Shown piece by piece: positions 23,986 to 32,546 of a stretch of 64,000 nt of DNA. This DNA comes from Rhizobium chutanense (lineage in GTDB: Bacteria; Pseudomonadota; Alphaproteobacteria; Rhizobiales; Rhizobiaceae). The position numbers and the translations under genes were made by a program. A model generated the notes under the pieces. That model had not been told where the DNA came from, did not search any database, and saw only the letters and a list, made by a program, of their open reading frames with translations. How positions within the stretch are numbered: position 1 is the first letter of the stretch; every line of letters begins with the position of its first letter. The DNA lies in NCBI RefSeq assembly GCF_002531935.1, contig NZ_NWSV01000005.1:124001-188000 (forward strand). Reading direction: 5' to 3'.

Positions 23986-24870
23986 ATGGAACCTGACTTG
24001 GAAGTCGTTCAGATCAGGCCGGGCGAATCCTTCGCAACGAAGGCGCATGGCTATCCCTATCATACGGTGCGCTGGCATTTTCATCCGGAATACGAACTCC
24101 ATCTCGTCGTGGCGACAACCGGGCGTTACTTCGTCGGCGATTTCATCGGGGAGTTCGAGCCGGGCAATCTGGTGCTTGCCGGCCCCAATCTTCCCCACAA
24201 TTGGATCAGCGACGTTCCAAAAGGATCGAGCATTCCGCTTCGATGCCAGCTTATCCAGTTCAGCGAAAACTTCATCAGCGACACGATGAAAGTGCTGGCC
24301 GAACTCGGCCCCTTCGAGCCGGTTCTCGAAGCGTCCCGCCGCGGCGTGCTCTTCGGCGCCGAGACCAGCCGGCAGGTGGCGCCGCTGATGAACGAGGTGC
24401 AGCAGGCACAGGGCGTACGGCGCATCGAGCTCTTCATGATGATGGTCGGCCTGCTCAGCCGGGCACAGGATGCTCAGCTTCTTGCCAGCCCCAGCTATCT
24501 GCCCGATCCGTCCGGTTACATGTCGGCCGGGATCAACAAGGCGCTCGCCTATATCCGGGAGAACCTGACGAAATCCTTCGACGAAGCCGATCTCGCCGGG
24601 ATTGCCGAACAGTCCACAGGCGCCTTTTCGCGCGCCTTCCGCCGCCATACCGGCATGTCGCTCGTGCAATATGTGAAACGTCTGCGCATCAATCTCGCCT
24701 GCCAGATCCTGATGAGCGACGACCACGCCTCGATCACCGATATCTGCTTCGAAGTCGGCTTCAACAATCTATCCAACTTCAACCGCCAATTTCTCGCGGA
24801 AAAAGGCATGACGCCGTCCCGCTTCCGGCGGTTGCTGGGTGACAATATCAACGTGGCGAAGGCGGCCTGA
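23986..24870 (+). CDS. AraC-family regulator with N-terminal cupin
   Basis: The 294-aa regulator has a cupin-like sensor part (about 20-120, with YPYHTVRWHFHPEYELHLVV and GNLVLAGPNLPHNW). The C-terminal AraC/XylS DNA-binding domain (about 190-285) has two helix-turn-helix units: ADLAGIAEQSTGAFSRAFRR and ITDICFEVGFNNLSNFNRQF. GGAGGAGG precedes the ATG at 23986. It stands 247 bases upstream of the ribitol-type transporter operon on the same strand and is its probable activator, responding to the imported polyol. Confidence 0.9.
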   Translation: MEPDLEVVQIRPGESFATKAHGYPYHTVRWHFHPEYELHLVVATTGRYFVGDFIGEFEPGNLVLAGPNLPHNWISDVPKGSSIPLRCQLIQFSENFISDTMKVLAELGPFEPVLEASRRGVLFGAETSRQVAPLMNEVQQAQGVRRIELFMMMVGLLSRAQDAQLLASPSYLPDPSGYMSAGINKALAYIRENLTKSFDEADLAGIAEQSTGAFSRAFRRHTGMSLVQYVKRLRINLACQILMSDDHASITDICFEVGFNNLSNFNRQFLAEKGMTPSRFRRLLGDNINVAKAA

Positions 24871-25117
24871 GCCAGCCGCACGAGAAGTACCAGGAAAGCC
24901 CGCCGAAGACAGCGAACAGGGAGGACGAGGAGGAGGAACCCAAACCGACACTGATTTGGACGCGAGCGCGCAACGAGCGGTTCGCGACGGGAGACGCTTG
25001 TCCTGAGACAAACTGCAAACCGCCGGGACAGGCATGGTCGTTCGTTCAGTCGAACGGCCACAGCAGAACAATGCAACGACGAAGCTACACAATTTTTTCC
25101 AATGGGAGGAGATGGAA

Positions 25118-26185
25118 ATGATGAAATTCTCGATGAAGGCGGCAGGTGCCGCAGCATTTGCCCTGTCCCTGCTTGGCGGGACGTCCGCCTTTGCCCAAAG
25201 CGCCGTTGCCGATGCGACGGTCGCCTTCCTGATGCCCGACCAGGGCTCGACCCGTTACGAAGAGCACGACCATCCGGGCTTCGTCGCGGAGATGAAGAAG
25301 CTCTGCGCGTCCTGCAAGGTCCTCTATCAGAATGCCGACGCCGATATTGCCAAACAGCAGCAGCAGTTCAATTCGGCGATCACCCAGGGCGCCAAGGTCA
25401 TCGTGCTCGATCCGGTGGATTCGGCAGCGGCCGCATCGCTTGTCCAGCTCGCCCAGAGCCAGGGCGTCAAGGTCATCGCCTATGATCGCCCGATCCCGAA
25501 GGGCAAGGCCGATTTCTACGTCTCCTTCGACAACAAGGCGATCGGCAAGGCGATCGCGGAATCGCTCGTCCAGCATCTGAAGGCGAAGAATGTGCCGACC
25601 GATGGCGGCGGCATTCTGCAGATCAACGGTTCGCCGACCGATGCCGCCGCCGGATTGATCAAGGACGGCATTCACGAGGGTCTTGCCAGCGGCGGCTATA
25701 AGACGCTTGCCGAATTCGACACGCCGAACTGGCAGCCGGCGAATGCCCAGCAATGGGCGGCCGGCCAGATCACCCGTTTCGGCAAGCAGATTGTCGGCGT
25801 CGTCGCCGCCAATGACGGCACCGGCGGTGGCGCCATCGCCGCCTTCAAGGCAGCCGGTGTCGATCCCGTGCCGCCGGTGACCGGCAATGACGCGACGATC
25901 GCCGCACTGCAGCTGATCATATCGGGGGATCAGTACAACACGATCTCCAAGCCGAGCGAAATCGTCGCCGCGGCCGCGGCCGACGTCGCCGTCAAGCTCT
26001 TGGCGGGCGAAACGATCAAGGCCGAGATGACGCTTTACGACACGCCGGCGCAGCTCTTCGTCCCTGCCGTCGTCACCGCCGAAAACCTCAAGGCCGAGAT
26101 CATCGACAAGAAGATCAACACGGCCGAGGAACTGTGCACCGGCCGTTATGCCGACGGCTGCAAGAAGCTCGGCATCACCCAATAA
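25118..26185 (+). CDS. Sugar/polyol ABC transporter binding protein (XylF/RbsB type)
   Basis: This 355-aa periplasmic binding protein of family 1 (type I fold) has a signal peptide (cleavage near AFA-Q). Motifs VAFLMPDQGSTRYEE, GAKVIVLDPVDSAAAASLVQ and VGVVAANDGTGGGAIAAF match the XylF branch. Of three clustered ATG codons, 25118 is best spaced from GGGAGGAG. It is followed by a strong hairpin (26196-26234), then ATPase, permease, and two polyol dehydrogenases. The dehydrogenases suggest ribitol or a related pentitol/hexitol as ligand. Confidence 0.9.
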   Translation: MMKFSMKAAGAAAFALSLLGGTSAFAQSAVADATVAFLMPDQGSTRYEEHDHPGFVAEMKKLCASCKVLYQNADADIAKQQQQFNSAITQGAKVIVLDPVDSAAAASLVQLAQSQGVKVIAYDRPIPKGKADFYVSFDNKAIGKAIAESLVQHLKAKNVPTDGGGILQINGSPTDAAAGLIKDGIHEGLASGGYKTLAEFDTPNWQPANAQQWAAGQITRFGKQIVGVVAANDGTGGGAIAAFKAAGVDPVPPVTGNDATIAALQLIISGDQYNTISKPSEIVAAAAADVAVKLLAGETIKAEMTLYDTPAQLFVPAVVTAENLKAEIIDKKINTAEELCTGRYADGCKKLGITQ

Positions 26186-26195
26186 TCGAGCCAAG

Positions 26196-26234
26196 GGAAG
26201 CGCGGCCGGATCGCCGGTCGCGCTTCCGGTTTTT
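26196..26234 (+). terminator. Hairpin with U-tract after the binding-protein gene
   Basis: GGAAGCGCG (26196-26204) pairs perfectly with CGCGCTTCC (26219-26227), followed by GGTTTTT. It lies inside the operon, between binding protein and ATPase genes. It probably acts as a partial terminator or 3'-end stabiliser that keeps binding-protein mRNA in excess. Confidence 0.75.
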
Positions 26235-26257
26235 GCTTCTTTCCGAAAGGCCAGGCG

Positions 26258-27079
26258 ATGTCTGAAACCTCTCATAGCCTTGACGGCTCCCGCCAGCCTG
26301 TCCTCAGCCTGCGCGGAATATCGAAAAACTTCGGGGCCGTGTCGGCGCTCACCGATATCGAGCTCGACGTTCATGCCGGCGAGGTTGTGGCGCTGGTCGG
26401 CGACAATGGCGCCGGCAAATCGACGCTGGTCAAGATCCTGGCCGGCGTGCATCAGCCGAGCTCGGGCACCATCCTGTTCGAGGGAAAACAGGCAAACCTG
26501 TCGAGCCCAAGTGCCGCCCTCGACCTCGGCATTGCCACCGTCTTCCAGGATCTGGCCCTTTGCGAAAATCTCGATGTGGTCGCCAATATCTTTCTCGGCA
26601 AGGAGCTCAATCCGTTCCAGCTCGACGAGGTCGCGATGGAGATCCGCGCCTGGAAGCTGCTGAACGAGCTTTCGGCCCGAATCCCCAGCGTGCGCGAGCC
26701 CGTCGCCTCGCTCTCCGGCGGCCAGCGCCAGACCGTGGCGATCGCCCGGTCGCTGCTGCTCGAACCGAAACTGATAATGCTCGATGAACCGACGGCAGCG
26801 CTTGGTGTCGCCCAGACCGCCGAGGTGCTGGATCTGATCGAGCGCGTGCGTGAACGCGGCCTCGCCGTCATCATGATCAGCCACAATATGGAGGATGTGC
26901 GTGCGGTCGCCGACCGCATCGTCGTGCTTCGGCTCGGGCGCAACAACGGCACCTTCATGCCCGACGCTTCCAACGAAGAGCTCGTCAGCGCGATCACCGG
27001 CGCATCCAACAATTCCGTCTCCCGCCGCGCCACGCGCCGCAAGGCACAAAGCCTAGAGAACGAGGAGGGAAGACCATGA
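26258..27079 (+). CDS. Sugar/polyol ABC transporter ATPase (single domain)
   Basis: The 273-aa ATPase has one nucleotide-binding domain, in contrast to the two-domain RbsA. Walker A is GDNGAGKST (about residue 46), the signature is LSGGQRQTVAIARS, Walker B is KLIMLDEPTAALG, and the switch histidine sits in MISHNMEDV. Single-domain members such as FrcA are common in rhizobia for family-1 sugar binding proteins. AAAGG precedes the ATG at 26258. Its end overlaps the permease start by four bases (ATGA). Confidence 0.92.
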   Translation: MSETSHSLDGSRQPVLSLRGISKNFGAVSALTDIELDVHAGEVVALVGDNGAGKSTLVKILAGVHQPSSGTILFEGKQANLSSPSAALDLGIATVFQDLALCENLDVVANIFLGKELNPFQLDEVAMEIRAWKLLNELSARIPSVREPVASLSGGQRQTVAIARSLLLEPKLIMLDEPTAALGVAQTAEVLDLIERVRERGLAVIMISHNMEDVRAVADRIVVLRLGRNNGTFMPDASNEELVSAITGASNNSVSRRATRRKAQSLENEEGRP

Positions 27080-28335
27080 TGAAGACCTTGCAGAACGAAC
27101 CGGCAGCGCCTGTTCTCCTCGACCGGCGTGACGAAAGGGTGCGCCATGACGATAGCCTTGCCGGCTCGATCCGCGCCTTTTGGGATCGCATCCGCTCCGG
27201 CGACCTCGGCTCGCTGCCTGTCATCGTCGGCCTGGCGATCATCTGGACGGTCTTTCAGGCGCTCAATCCGGTGTTTCTCTCCAGCGCCAACCTCGTCAAC
27301 ATGCTGTTCGATTGCTCGACGGTCGGCGTCATCTCGCTCGGCATCGTCTGCATCCTGATGGTCGGAGAAATCGATCTGTCCGTCGGCTCCGTCAGCGGTT
27401 TCGCCTCGGCGCTCACCGGCGTCTTCTGGATCAACCAGGGCTGGCCGGTGGTGCTGGCCATTCTCGCCGCTATGGTTGTCGGCGCCTTGATCGGCTCGCT
27501 CTATGCCTTCCTCTTCAACCGCTTCGGCATGCCGAGCTTCGTCTCCACCCTGTCGGGACTGCTCGCGGTTCTCGGCCTGCAGCTCTATATCCTCGGCTCG
27601 ACCGGTTCGATCAATCTGACCTATGGCTCCTGGCTGGTGAATTTCGGGCAGATCATGGTGATGCCGGACGTGGTCGCCTATGCGCTCATTGCGCTGGCCG
27701 GCATTGCCTTCTTTTTTTCCAGCTACCGCACGGCGGCACGACGACGGGCTGCCGGCCTATCCTCGAAATCGGTCACAGGATTGCTTCTGCGCGCCGTCGT
27801 CGTCACCGTCGCCCTGGAAGCGGTCGCTTTCTATCTCAACCAGTCGCGCGGCATCCCTTGGATGTTCGGCCTTTTCGTCGGGCTCGTCGCTGCCATGAAT
27901 TATGCGCTGACCCGCACCAAATGGGGGCGCTCCATGCAGGCCGTCGGCGGCAACAGAGAGGCTGCCCGCCGCTCAGGCATCAACGTGTCGCGCATCTATG
28001 CCAGTGCCTTCGTCACCTGTGCCCTGCTTGCAGCGACCGGGGGCGTGCTTTCAGCCGCGCGGCTGGCGACCGCCAGCCAGCAGGCCGGCACCGGCGACGT
28101 CAATCTCAACGCCATCGCTGCGGCGGTCATCGGCGGCACCAGCCTGTTCGGCGGGCGCGGCAGCGCCTATTCGGCCCTTCTCGGCATCATCGTCATCCAG
28201 TCGATCGCCAGCGGGCTGACGCTCCTCGATCTGTCGTCGTCGCTTCGGTACATGATCACGGGGGCCGTGCTTGCCGTCGCCGTCATCGTCGACTCGCTGG
28301 CACGCCGATCGCGCATTTCGCACGGCAGGGCCTAA
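27076..28335 (+). CDS. Sugar/polyol ABC transporter permease (XylH/RbsC type)
   Basis: The 419-aa inner-membrane permease has about ten predicted spans. The family signature is [21 protein letters not shown] in the first third and [20 protein letters not shown] near the C-terminus. The longer loop with [10 protein letters not shown] in the middle is typical of the XylH branch. It overlaps the ATPase gene by four bases and is followed after 25 bases by a polyol dehydrogenase gene, so it is part of the same operon. Confidence 0.92.
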   Translation: MMKTLQNEPAAPVLLDRRDERVRHDDSLAGSIRAFWDRIRSGDLGSLPVIVGLAIIWTVFQALNPVFLSSANLVNMLFDCSTVGVISLGIVCILMVGEIDLSVGSVSGFASALTGVFWINQGWPVVLAILAAMVVGALIGSLYAFLFNRFGMPSFVSTLSGLLAVLGLQLYILGSTGSINLTYGSWLVNFGQIMVMPDVVAYALIALAGIAFFFSSYRTAARRRAAGLSSKSVTGLLLRAVVVTVALEAVAFYLNQSRGIPWMFGLFVGLVAAMNYALTRTKWGRSMQAVGGNREAARRSGINVSRIYASAFVTCALLAATGGVLSAARLATASQQAGTGDVNLNAIAAAVIGGTSLFGGRGSAYSALLGIIVIQSIASGLTLLDLSSSLRYMITGAVLAVAVIVDSLARRSRISHGRA

Positions 28336-28360
28336 ATCAACAGGAAAGCAGAGGAAGAAA

Positions 28361-29089
28361 ATGGGACAGGATCTGTCTGGAAAAGTCGCGGCCGTCACCG
28401 GAGCGGCATCGGGTATCGGCCTGGAATGCGCCAAGGCCATGCTTGCCGCCGGCGCACGGGTCGTGCTGGTGGACCGCAACGAGGAGGGTTTGAGGGAAAT
28501 CTGCTCGACGCTCGGTGCAGACGCTATTCCGTTGGTCATCGATCTCATGGATCCGAAGAGCATGGCTCAGATGATGCCTGCGATTTTGGAGGAGACAGGC
28601 CAGCTGGATATCTTCCACGCCAATGCCGGCTCCTATATCGGCGGCGAGGTGCTCACCGGCGACCCCGACGCCTGGGATCGGATGCTCAATCTCAACGTCA
28701 ACGCCGCCTTCCGGTCGGTCCATGCCGTCCTGCCGCATATGGTCGAACGCAGGACCGGCGATATCATTCTGACGAGTTCGGTTGCGGGGATGATCCCCGT
28801 CGTCTGGGAGCCGATCTATACGGCCTCGAAACATGCGGTTCAGGCCTTCGTCCATACGCTCCGACGGCAGGTGGCCAAACACGGCCTGCGTGTCGGCGCC
28901 ATCGCGCCCGGCCCCGTCGTCACCGCACTTCTCAGCGACTGGCCGCAGGAGAAGCTGGATGAGGCGCTTGCCGCCGGCGGCCTGATGGAACCGAAGGAAG
29001 TGGCCGAAGCCGTTCTCTTCATGCTGACCCGCCCGCGCAACATCACCATCCGCGATCTCGTCATCCTGCCGCAGAGCACCGACATCTGA
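28361..29089 (+). CDS. rbtD: Ribitol 2-dehydrogenase-like SDR
   Basis: This 242-aa short-chain dehydrogenase has the cofactor motif [11 protein letters not shown] (about residue 13), the HANAG variant of NNAG, catalytic S-Y-K in [20 protein letters not shown], and [12 protein letters not shown] after the active site. The pattern [11 protein letters not shown] with ILTSSVAG and the C-terminal [10 protein letters not shown] closely resembles ribitol 2-dehydrogenases that make D-ribulose with NAD. GAGGAAG precedes the ATG at 28361. It follows the transporter permease directly. Ribitol is therefore the leading substrate; another pentitol is possible. Confidence 0.8.
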   Translation: MGQDLSGKVAAVTGAASGIGLECAKAMLAAGARVVLVDRNEEGLREICSTLGADAIPLVIDLMDPKSMAQMMPAILEETGQLDIFHANAGSYIGGEVLTGDPDAWDRMLNLNVNAAFRSVHAVLPHMVERRTGDIILTSSVAGMIPVVWEPIYTASKHAVQAFVHTLRRQVAKHGLRVGAIAPGPVVTALLSDWPQEKLDEALAAGGLMEPKEVAEAVLFMLTRPRNITIRDLVILPQSTDI

Positions 29090-29128
29090 CGAGGATGCGC
29101 CGCCGATAATCGCAGAAAGGAAACGGAC

Positions 29129-29893
29129 ATGATCTTCGACAGATTTCGCCTGAACGGGCAGGTGGCGCTGGTGACCGGCGGCACGCGCGGCATCGGGCTT
29201 GCGATCGCCGAGGCGCTCGGCGAGGCGGGCGCCAAAGTCCTCATCACGGGAAGGTCCCACAATGCGGCGGCGGAAGATCGGCTCGCCAAGGCCGGTGTCG
29301 ATTGCGATTTCATTGCCGCCGACCTGACGAAAGACGAGGCTGCCGACGCGCTCGTCGCTGAGACCCTTTCGCGGGGCGGCCGGCTCGACATCCTCGTCAA
29401 CAATGCCGGCATCGCCATTCATGGCGACAGCGGGGAATTCTCCGATGCCATCTGGCGCGAGATCATGACCGTCAATGTCGACGCGGTCTTCCGTGCCTGC
29501 CGCGCCGCACTCGCCCCGATGCGCCGCCAGGGCGGCGGCGTCATCCTCAATATCGGCTCGATGTCTGGCATCGTGTCCAATATCCCGCAGAACCAGGTCG
29601 CCTATAACACCTCCAAGGCGGCCGTCCATATGATGACGAAGAGCCTGGCGAGCGAAGTTGCGGCCGAGAATATCCGCGTCAATGCCATTGCGCCGGGCTA
29701 TATCGAGACCGATCTGTCGCGCGGCGGCATCGACAATCCCGACTGGTTTCCGACCTGGCGCAGCATGACCCCGATGGGACGGGTCGGACAGCCGGAGGAA
29801 GTGGCCGGTGCTGCCTTGTTTCTCTGCTCGGCGGCGGCAAGTTACGTCACCGGCGAAGTGCTTGTCGTCGATGGCGGCTATACGACGCGGTAA
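29129..29893 (+). CDS. Galactitol/polyol dehydrogenase-like SDR
   Basis: This 254-aa short-chain dehydrogenase has GGTRGIGLAIA (NAD binding), NNAGIA, catalytic SMSGIVSN...YNTSK, and the C-terminal SYVTGEVLVVDGGYT. The run MTPMGRVGQPEEVAGAALFL and the WFPTW segment resemble the galactitol dehydrogenases of Rhodobacter and Rhizobium, which oxidise polyols at C2 to ketoses. It is the last gene of the AraC-controlled operon, 39 bases after the ribitol-type dehydrogenase, and is followed by a terminator. Its product could feed the tagatose kinase encoded convergently at 31230-32213. The exact polyol is not determined. Confidence 0.82.
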   Translation: MIFDRFRLNGQVALVTGGTRGIGLAIAEALGEAGAKVLITGRSHNAAAEDRLAKAGVDCDFIAADLTKDEAADALVAETLSRGGRLDILVNNAGIAIHGDSGEFSDAIWREIMTVNVDAVFRACRAALAPMRRQGGGVILNIGSMSGIVSNIPQNQVAYNTSKAAVHMMTKSLASEVAAENIRVNAIAPGYIETDLSRGGIDNPDWFPTWRSMTPMGRVGQPEEVAGAALFLCSAAASYVTGEVLVVDGGYTTR

Positions 29894-29903
29894 GGGTCGG
29901 AGA

Positions 29904-29946
29904 GGGGGAGCGGTTCTCCGCCGGGCAGCCAAGCGTCCCCCTTTTT
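29904..29946 (+). terminator. Rho-independent terminator of the polyol operon
   Basis: GGGGGAGCG (29904-29912) pairs with CGTCCCCC (29934-29941) with one bulged G, and TTTTT follows (29942-29946). It ends the plus-strand operon between two convergent units. Confidence 0.75.
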
Positions 29947-29957
29947 CCCGGCGAAGT

Positions 29958-31226
29958 TCAGGGCGCCGTGCCGCAGGCGCTCTGGTAATCAGCGAGCACA
30001 CGGTCGACCGCGGCAATCAACATGATTTCGGGATCTTTGGCTTCGGGCGCCGAAAGCTGCGGCAGATACTGACGCAGCAGCGTCTCCGGGATTGTCTTTC
30101 CGCGCAGGGCGCCGAGCAGACTCTCGAACGCCCGGTCGGCTTCGGGCCTGTTCCAGTAATAGCGGATACGATCGCTGTAGCTGTAGTGCCGCTGCAGACG
30201 CAAAGCCGTCTCGTCGCCGTGATAATGGGCTTGCCAGTCGCTGGGTGCTGCCAGCATCAGCGCCTCCATAGCGGCCGCAAGCGGCCTGTCGCCGTAACCC
30301 GGCACCATTTCGGTCGCGATCATGTCAAGCGCATAGGCGGCCTCGCGCAGCGCAAAGGTCAGGCCGGGGCCAACCTTCAGGATCGGGAAGCCGTCCTGCA
30401 CCAGCCGTGTTAAGGCATCACGCGTCTGATAGTCCGTGGAATGGGCCTCGAAGACGAATTGCGGTTCCTCGTCGAGCAGTGCGGTCAATTCGGTCGCAAG
30501 CTCGGGCCTGTAGCCGATGACGTTCTCGCTGCCGAATTCGACGCCGGGCTGGACGACGAAAGCGATGACGCGGGAAAAGGCGTCCTCCAATCCCGCCCGA
30601 GAAAAGATCTCGCGATGAATGGCGATCGTCGCCAGGGCATCCTTCGCAGCGGTCGGCCGGAGCTCGGCGAGCGCATGATCGGCGCCGCCCGGCACCGGAA
30701 CCTCCGTGCCGAGGATATAGAGCGGCAGCGGCATGCCGCTTGCCTTCGCGACCATTTCGCTGACCTGCGCCAGCCTTGCGGCGCGTTCGGCGATCGTCGC
30801 ATCGTCGAGCGCGGCCGGCTCGCCGGCGCAGCCCATCGAGGCGTCGAGATGGATCTTGCCGAACCCGGCTTTGACATAGGCCGCGACCATCGCCTCTGCC
30901 TTCTCGAGTGCGGCCGCCGGCTTTTCCTTCCTCCATGGATTGGGGCCGAGGTGATCGCCGCCGAAAATCATCCGCGAGCGATCGAGCCCTTCCTCGGCGG
31001 CAATGCGCTCGACGAAGCGGATGAAGGCTTCCGGCGTCATGCCGGTATAACCGCCGAGATGGTTGACCTGGTTGCAGGTCGCCTCGATCAGGAGCGGGCC
31101 GCCGTCGCGCACCGCCCGCCGGATCGCCGCCCTAAGAACGACGGGATGGGCCGAACAGATCGAGGTGATGCCGAAGGGCGCTCCGTTGCGCCGCGCAGCG
31201 GCGAGGCGGGTCAATATCCGGTCCAT
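29958..31226 (-). CDS. kbaZ: GatZ/KbaZ-type protein (tagatose-6-phosphate pathway)
   Basis: The 422-aa protein matches the GatZ/KbaZ family throughout: GAPFGITSICSAHPVVLRAA, GGYTGMTPEAFIRFVERIA, RMIFGGDHLGPNPW and FHIDAS-like residues KIHLDASMGCAGEP. The family was first described as a helper subunit of tagatose-bisphosphate aldolase. An Agrobacterium relative, in a galactitol pathway with a tagatose kinase, was reported to epimerise D-tagatose 6-phosphate to D-fructose 6-phosphate. No GatY/KbaY partner is encoded here, and a PfkB kinase gene sits three bases upstream. The epimerase role is therefore the better fit. Confidence 0.88.
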   Translation of the reverse strand: MDRILTRLAAARRNGAPFGITSICSAHPVVLRAAIRRAVRDGGPLLIEATCNQVNHLGGYTGMTPEAFIRFVERIAAEEGLDRSRMIFGGDHLGPNPWRKEKPAAALEKAEAMVAAYVKAGFGKIHLDASMGCAGEPAALDDATIAERAARLAQVSEMVAKASGMPLPLYILGTEVPVPGGADHALAELRPTAAKDALATIAIHREIFSRAGLEDAFSRVIAFVVQPGVEFGSENVIGYRPELATELTALLDEEPQFVFEAHSTDYQTRDALTRLVQDGFPILKVGPGLTFALREAAYALDMIATEMVPGYGDRPLAAAMEALMLAAPSDWQAHYHGDETALRLQRHYSYSDRIRYYWNRPEADRAFESLLGALRGKTIPETLLRQYLPQLSAPEAKDPEIMLIAAVDRVLADYQSACGTAP

Positions 31227-31229
31227 TGT

Positions 31230-32213
31230 CTATCTCCTCGGGGTCTCAGCGATGAAGGCCGTCAGTTCGGCAAGGGTGGAAACGCCTTCCATCGGGCCGA
31301 GCCGGGTGACGTTGCGGGCACCGGCCGCATTGGCATGGAGGAGGGCTGCCTCCGGGGTCATGCCCTTGCGGCGGCAGGTGAGATAGGCCGCACCGAAGCA
31401 GTCCCCGGCGCCGGTCGGATCGATCTCGGCAACCGCGAAGGCGGCGCAATCGACGCGCGGGCGATCGCGACCGAAGAACGACGCGCCCTGTTCGCCCCGT
31501 TTCAGGACGATTTCACCGATGCCGCCTTCCAGCAACCTTGCGACAGCCCCGGCCTCTTCGCTTACTCCGGCGGCAGTCAAAAGCTCGTCGCCTGATGGCA
31601 GCAGCAGATCGGCTGCGGCCAGCACCTTGTCGAAGCTTTCCAGAGCGCCGTCATCCGTCAGCAGTTCCTTACGGAGATTGGGGTCTAGAGACACCGAGCC
31701 GCCGCGAGCGCACACCGTCTCGATAGCGTAGAGGATCACCTCGCGGGCGCCGGGAATGGAAAGTGCCGTTCCCATGACATGCACATGGCCGGCGCGCTGA
31801 ACCAGAGCTTCAGCGGCCGGTGTGAGGGCGATCTGACCGGCGGCGGATCTGGCGATGTTGAAGACGAAATCGCGGGCGCCATCCGGACGGTAACGAACGA
31901 ACGCGCTGCCTGTCGGCCAGTCAGCGCTGGTGGCGATGGCGGACACATCGGCGCCGTCCCGCCGCAGGCGTTCAACATTCAGCCGACCGAAATCGTCATT
32001 GCCGACGCTCGCGATGATGCCGGCGGCACCGCCCATGCGCGCGACCTGATCGATGAAAATGGCCGGCGCACCGCTGGGATAAGGCCCCGTCAGGGATTGC
32101 GGCTCCAGAAAGCCGGCACCGACCGTGGTCGCCATGATTTCCACCAGGATTTCCCCGACGGTGATCGTCGGGCCGAGCGCTTCCGGCGCGAGTGCCCTGT
32201 GAGGTAACGGCAT
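31230..32213 (-). CDS. PfkB-family sugar kinase, probable tagatose kinase
   Basis: This 327-aa ribokinase-family enzyme has the substrate-site start [13 protein letters not shown] and [15 protein letters not shown]. The C-terminal signature [17 protein letters not shown] supplies the anion hole and catalytic aspartate. GGAGATT precedes the ATG at 32213; the frame to 32504 has no family sequence upstream of this. Only three bases separate it from the GatZ/KbaZ gene, which suggests phosphorylation of D-tagatose at C6 before epimerisation. The divergent neighbour is the smo-type binding protein. Confidence 0.85.
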   Translation of the reverse strand: MPLPHRALAPEALGPTITVGEILVEIMATTVGAGFLEPQSLTGPYPSGAPAIFIDQVARMGGAAGIIASVGNDDFGRLNVERLRRDGADVSAIATSADWPTGSAFVRYRPDGARDFVFNIARSAAGQIALTPAAEALVQRAGHVHVMGTALSIPGAREVILYAIETVCARGGSVSLDPNLRKELLTDDGALESFDKVLAAADLLLPSGDELLTAAGVSEEAGAVARLLEGGIGEIVLKRGEQGASFFGRDRPRVDCAAFAVAEIDPTGAGDCFGAAYLTCRRKGMTPEAALLHANAAGARNVTRLGPMEGVSTLAELTAFIAETPRR

Positions 32214-32546
32214 CTGCAATCTCCTTATGCGGGAAGCGGCGGCGTCCGCGCTCCGCGCGTCTCTAAAAACGCGTCCCGTTTCGGCCGTAACCCGCCTGCC
32301 GAAGTCAGTCAACTGTAATTTTACGCGTGACAAGTTTTTATTGCGGTGCGACAGCGAATATCGAAAACGCATTGCGCTGCAAAATCCCATCTTTCCAGCT
32401 CTATTACGAGATTTCCGATATAAATTCGCCCCCATGTGGCCAAACCGGCCGCTTAAAACCTGCTTGACAATATCAATGGAGAAGCAGATAGAAAGTTTAC
32501 GCATGTAAGTTTATGCGTAAACACCCGTAAAGGAGGAGCGGAGACC
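32214..32546. other. Divergent control region between kinase and smoE
   Basis: This 333-base A+T-rich region has no gene. On the plus strand TTGACA (32464-32469), 17 bases, and GATAGA (32487-32492) form a promoter for smoE. TTTACGCGTGA at 32320-32330, on the kinase side, resembles a half-site of the operator at 32495-32522, so both directions may share one regulator. Confidence 0.55.
32495..32522. promoter_or_regulatory. 28-bp inverted-repeat operator in front of smoE
   Basis: Two perfect 10-base arms, GTTTACGCAT (32495-32504) and ATGCGTAAAC (32513-32522), flank an 8-base centre. The site covers the expected transcription start of smoE (about 32499), the usual place for a repressor. The LacI-type regulator at 36161-37195, at the far end of the same gene group, is a candidate. 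Confidence 0.6.

Noticed and set aside
25085-27049. Minus-strand frame of 654 codons
   Set aside because: It is antisense to the binding-protein and ATPase genes, spans their intergenic terminator, and has no domain.
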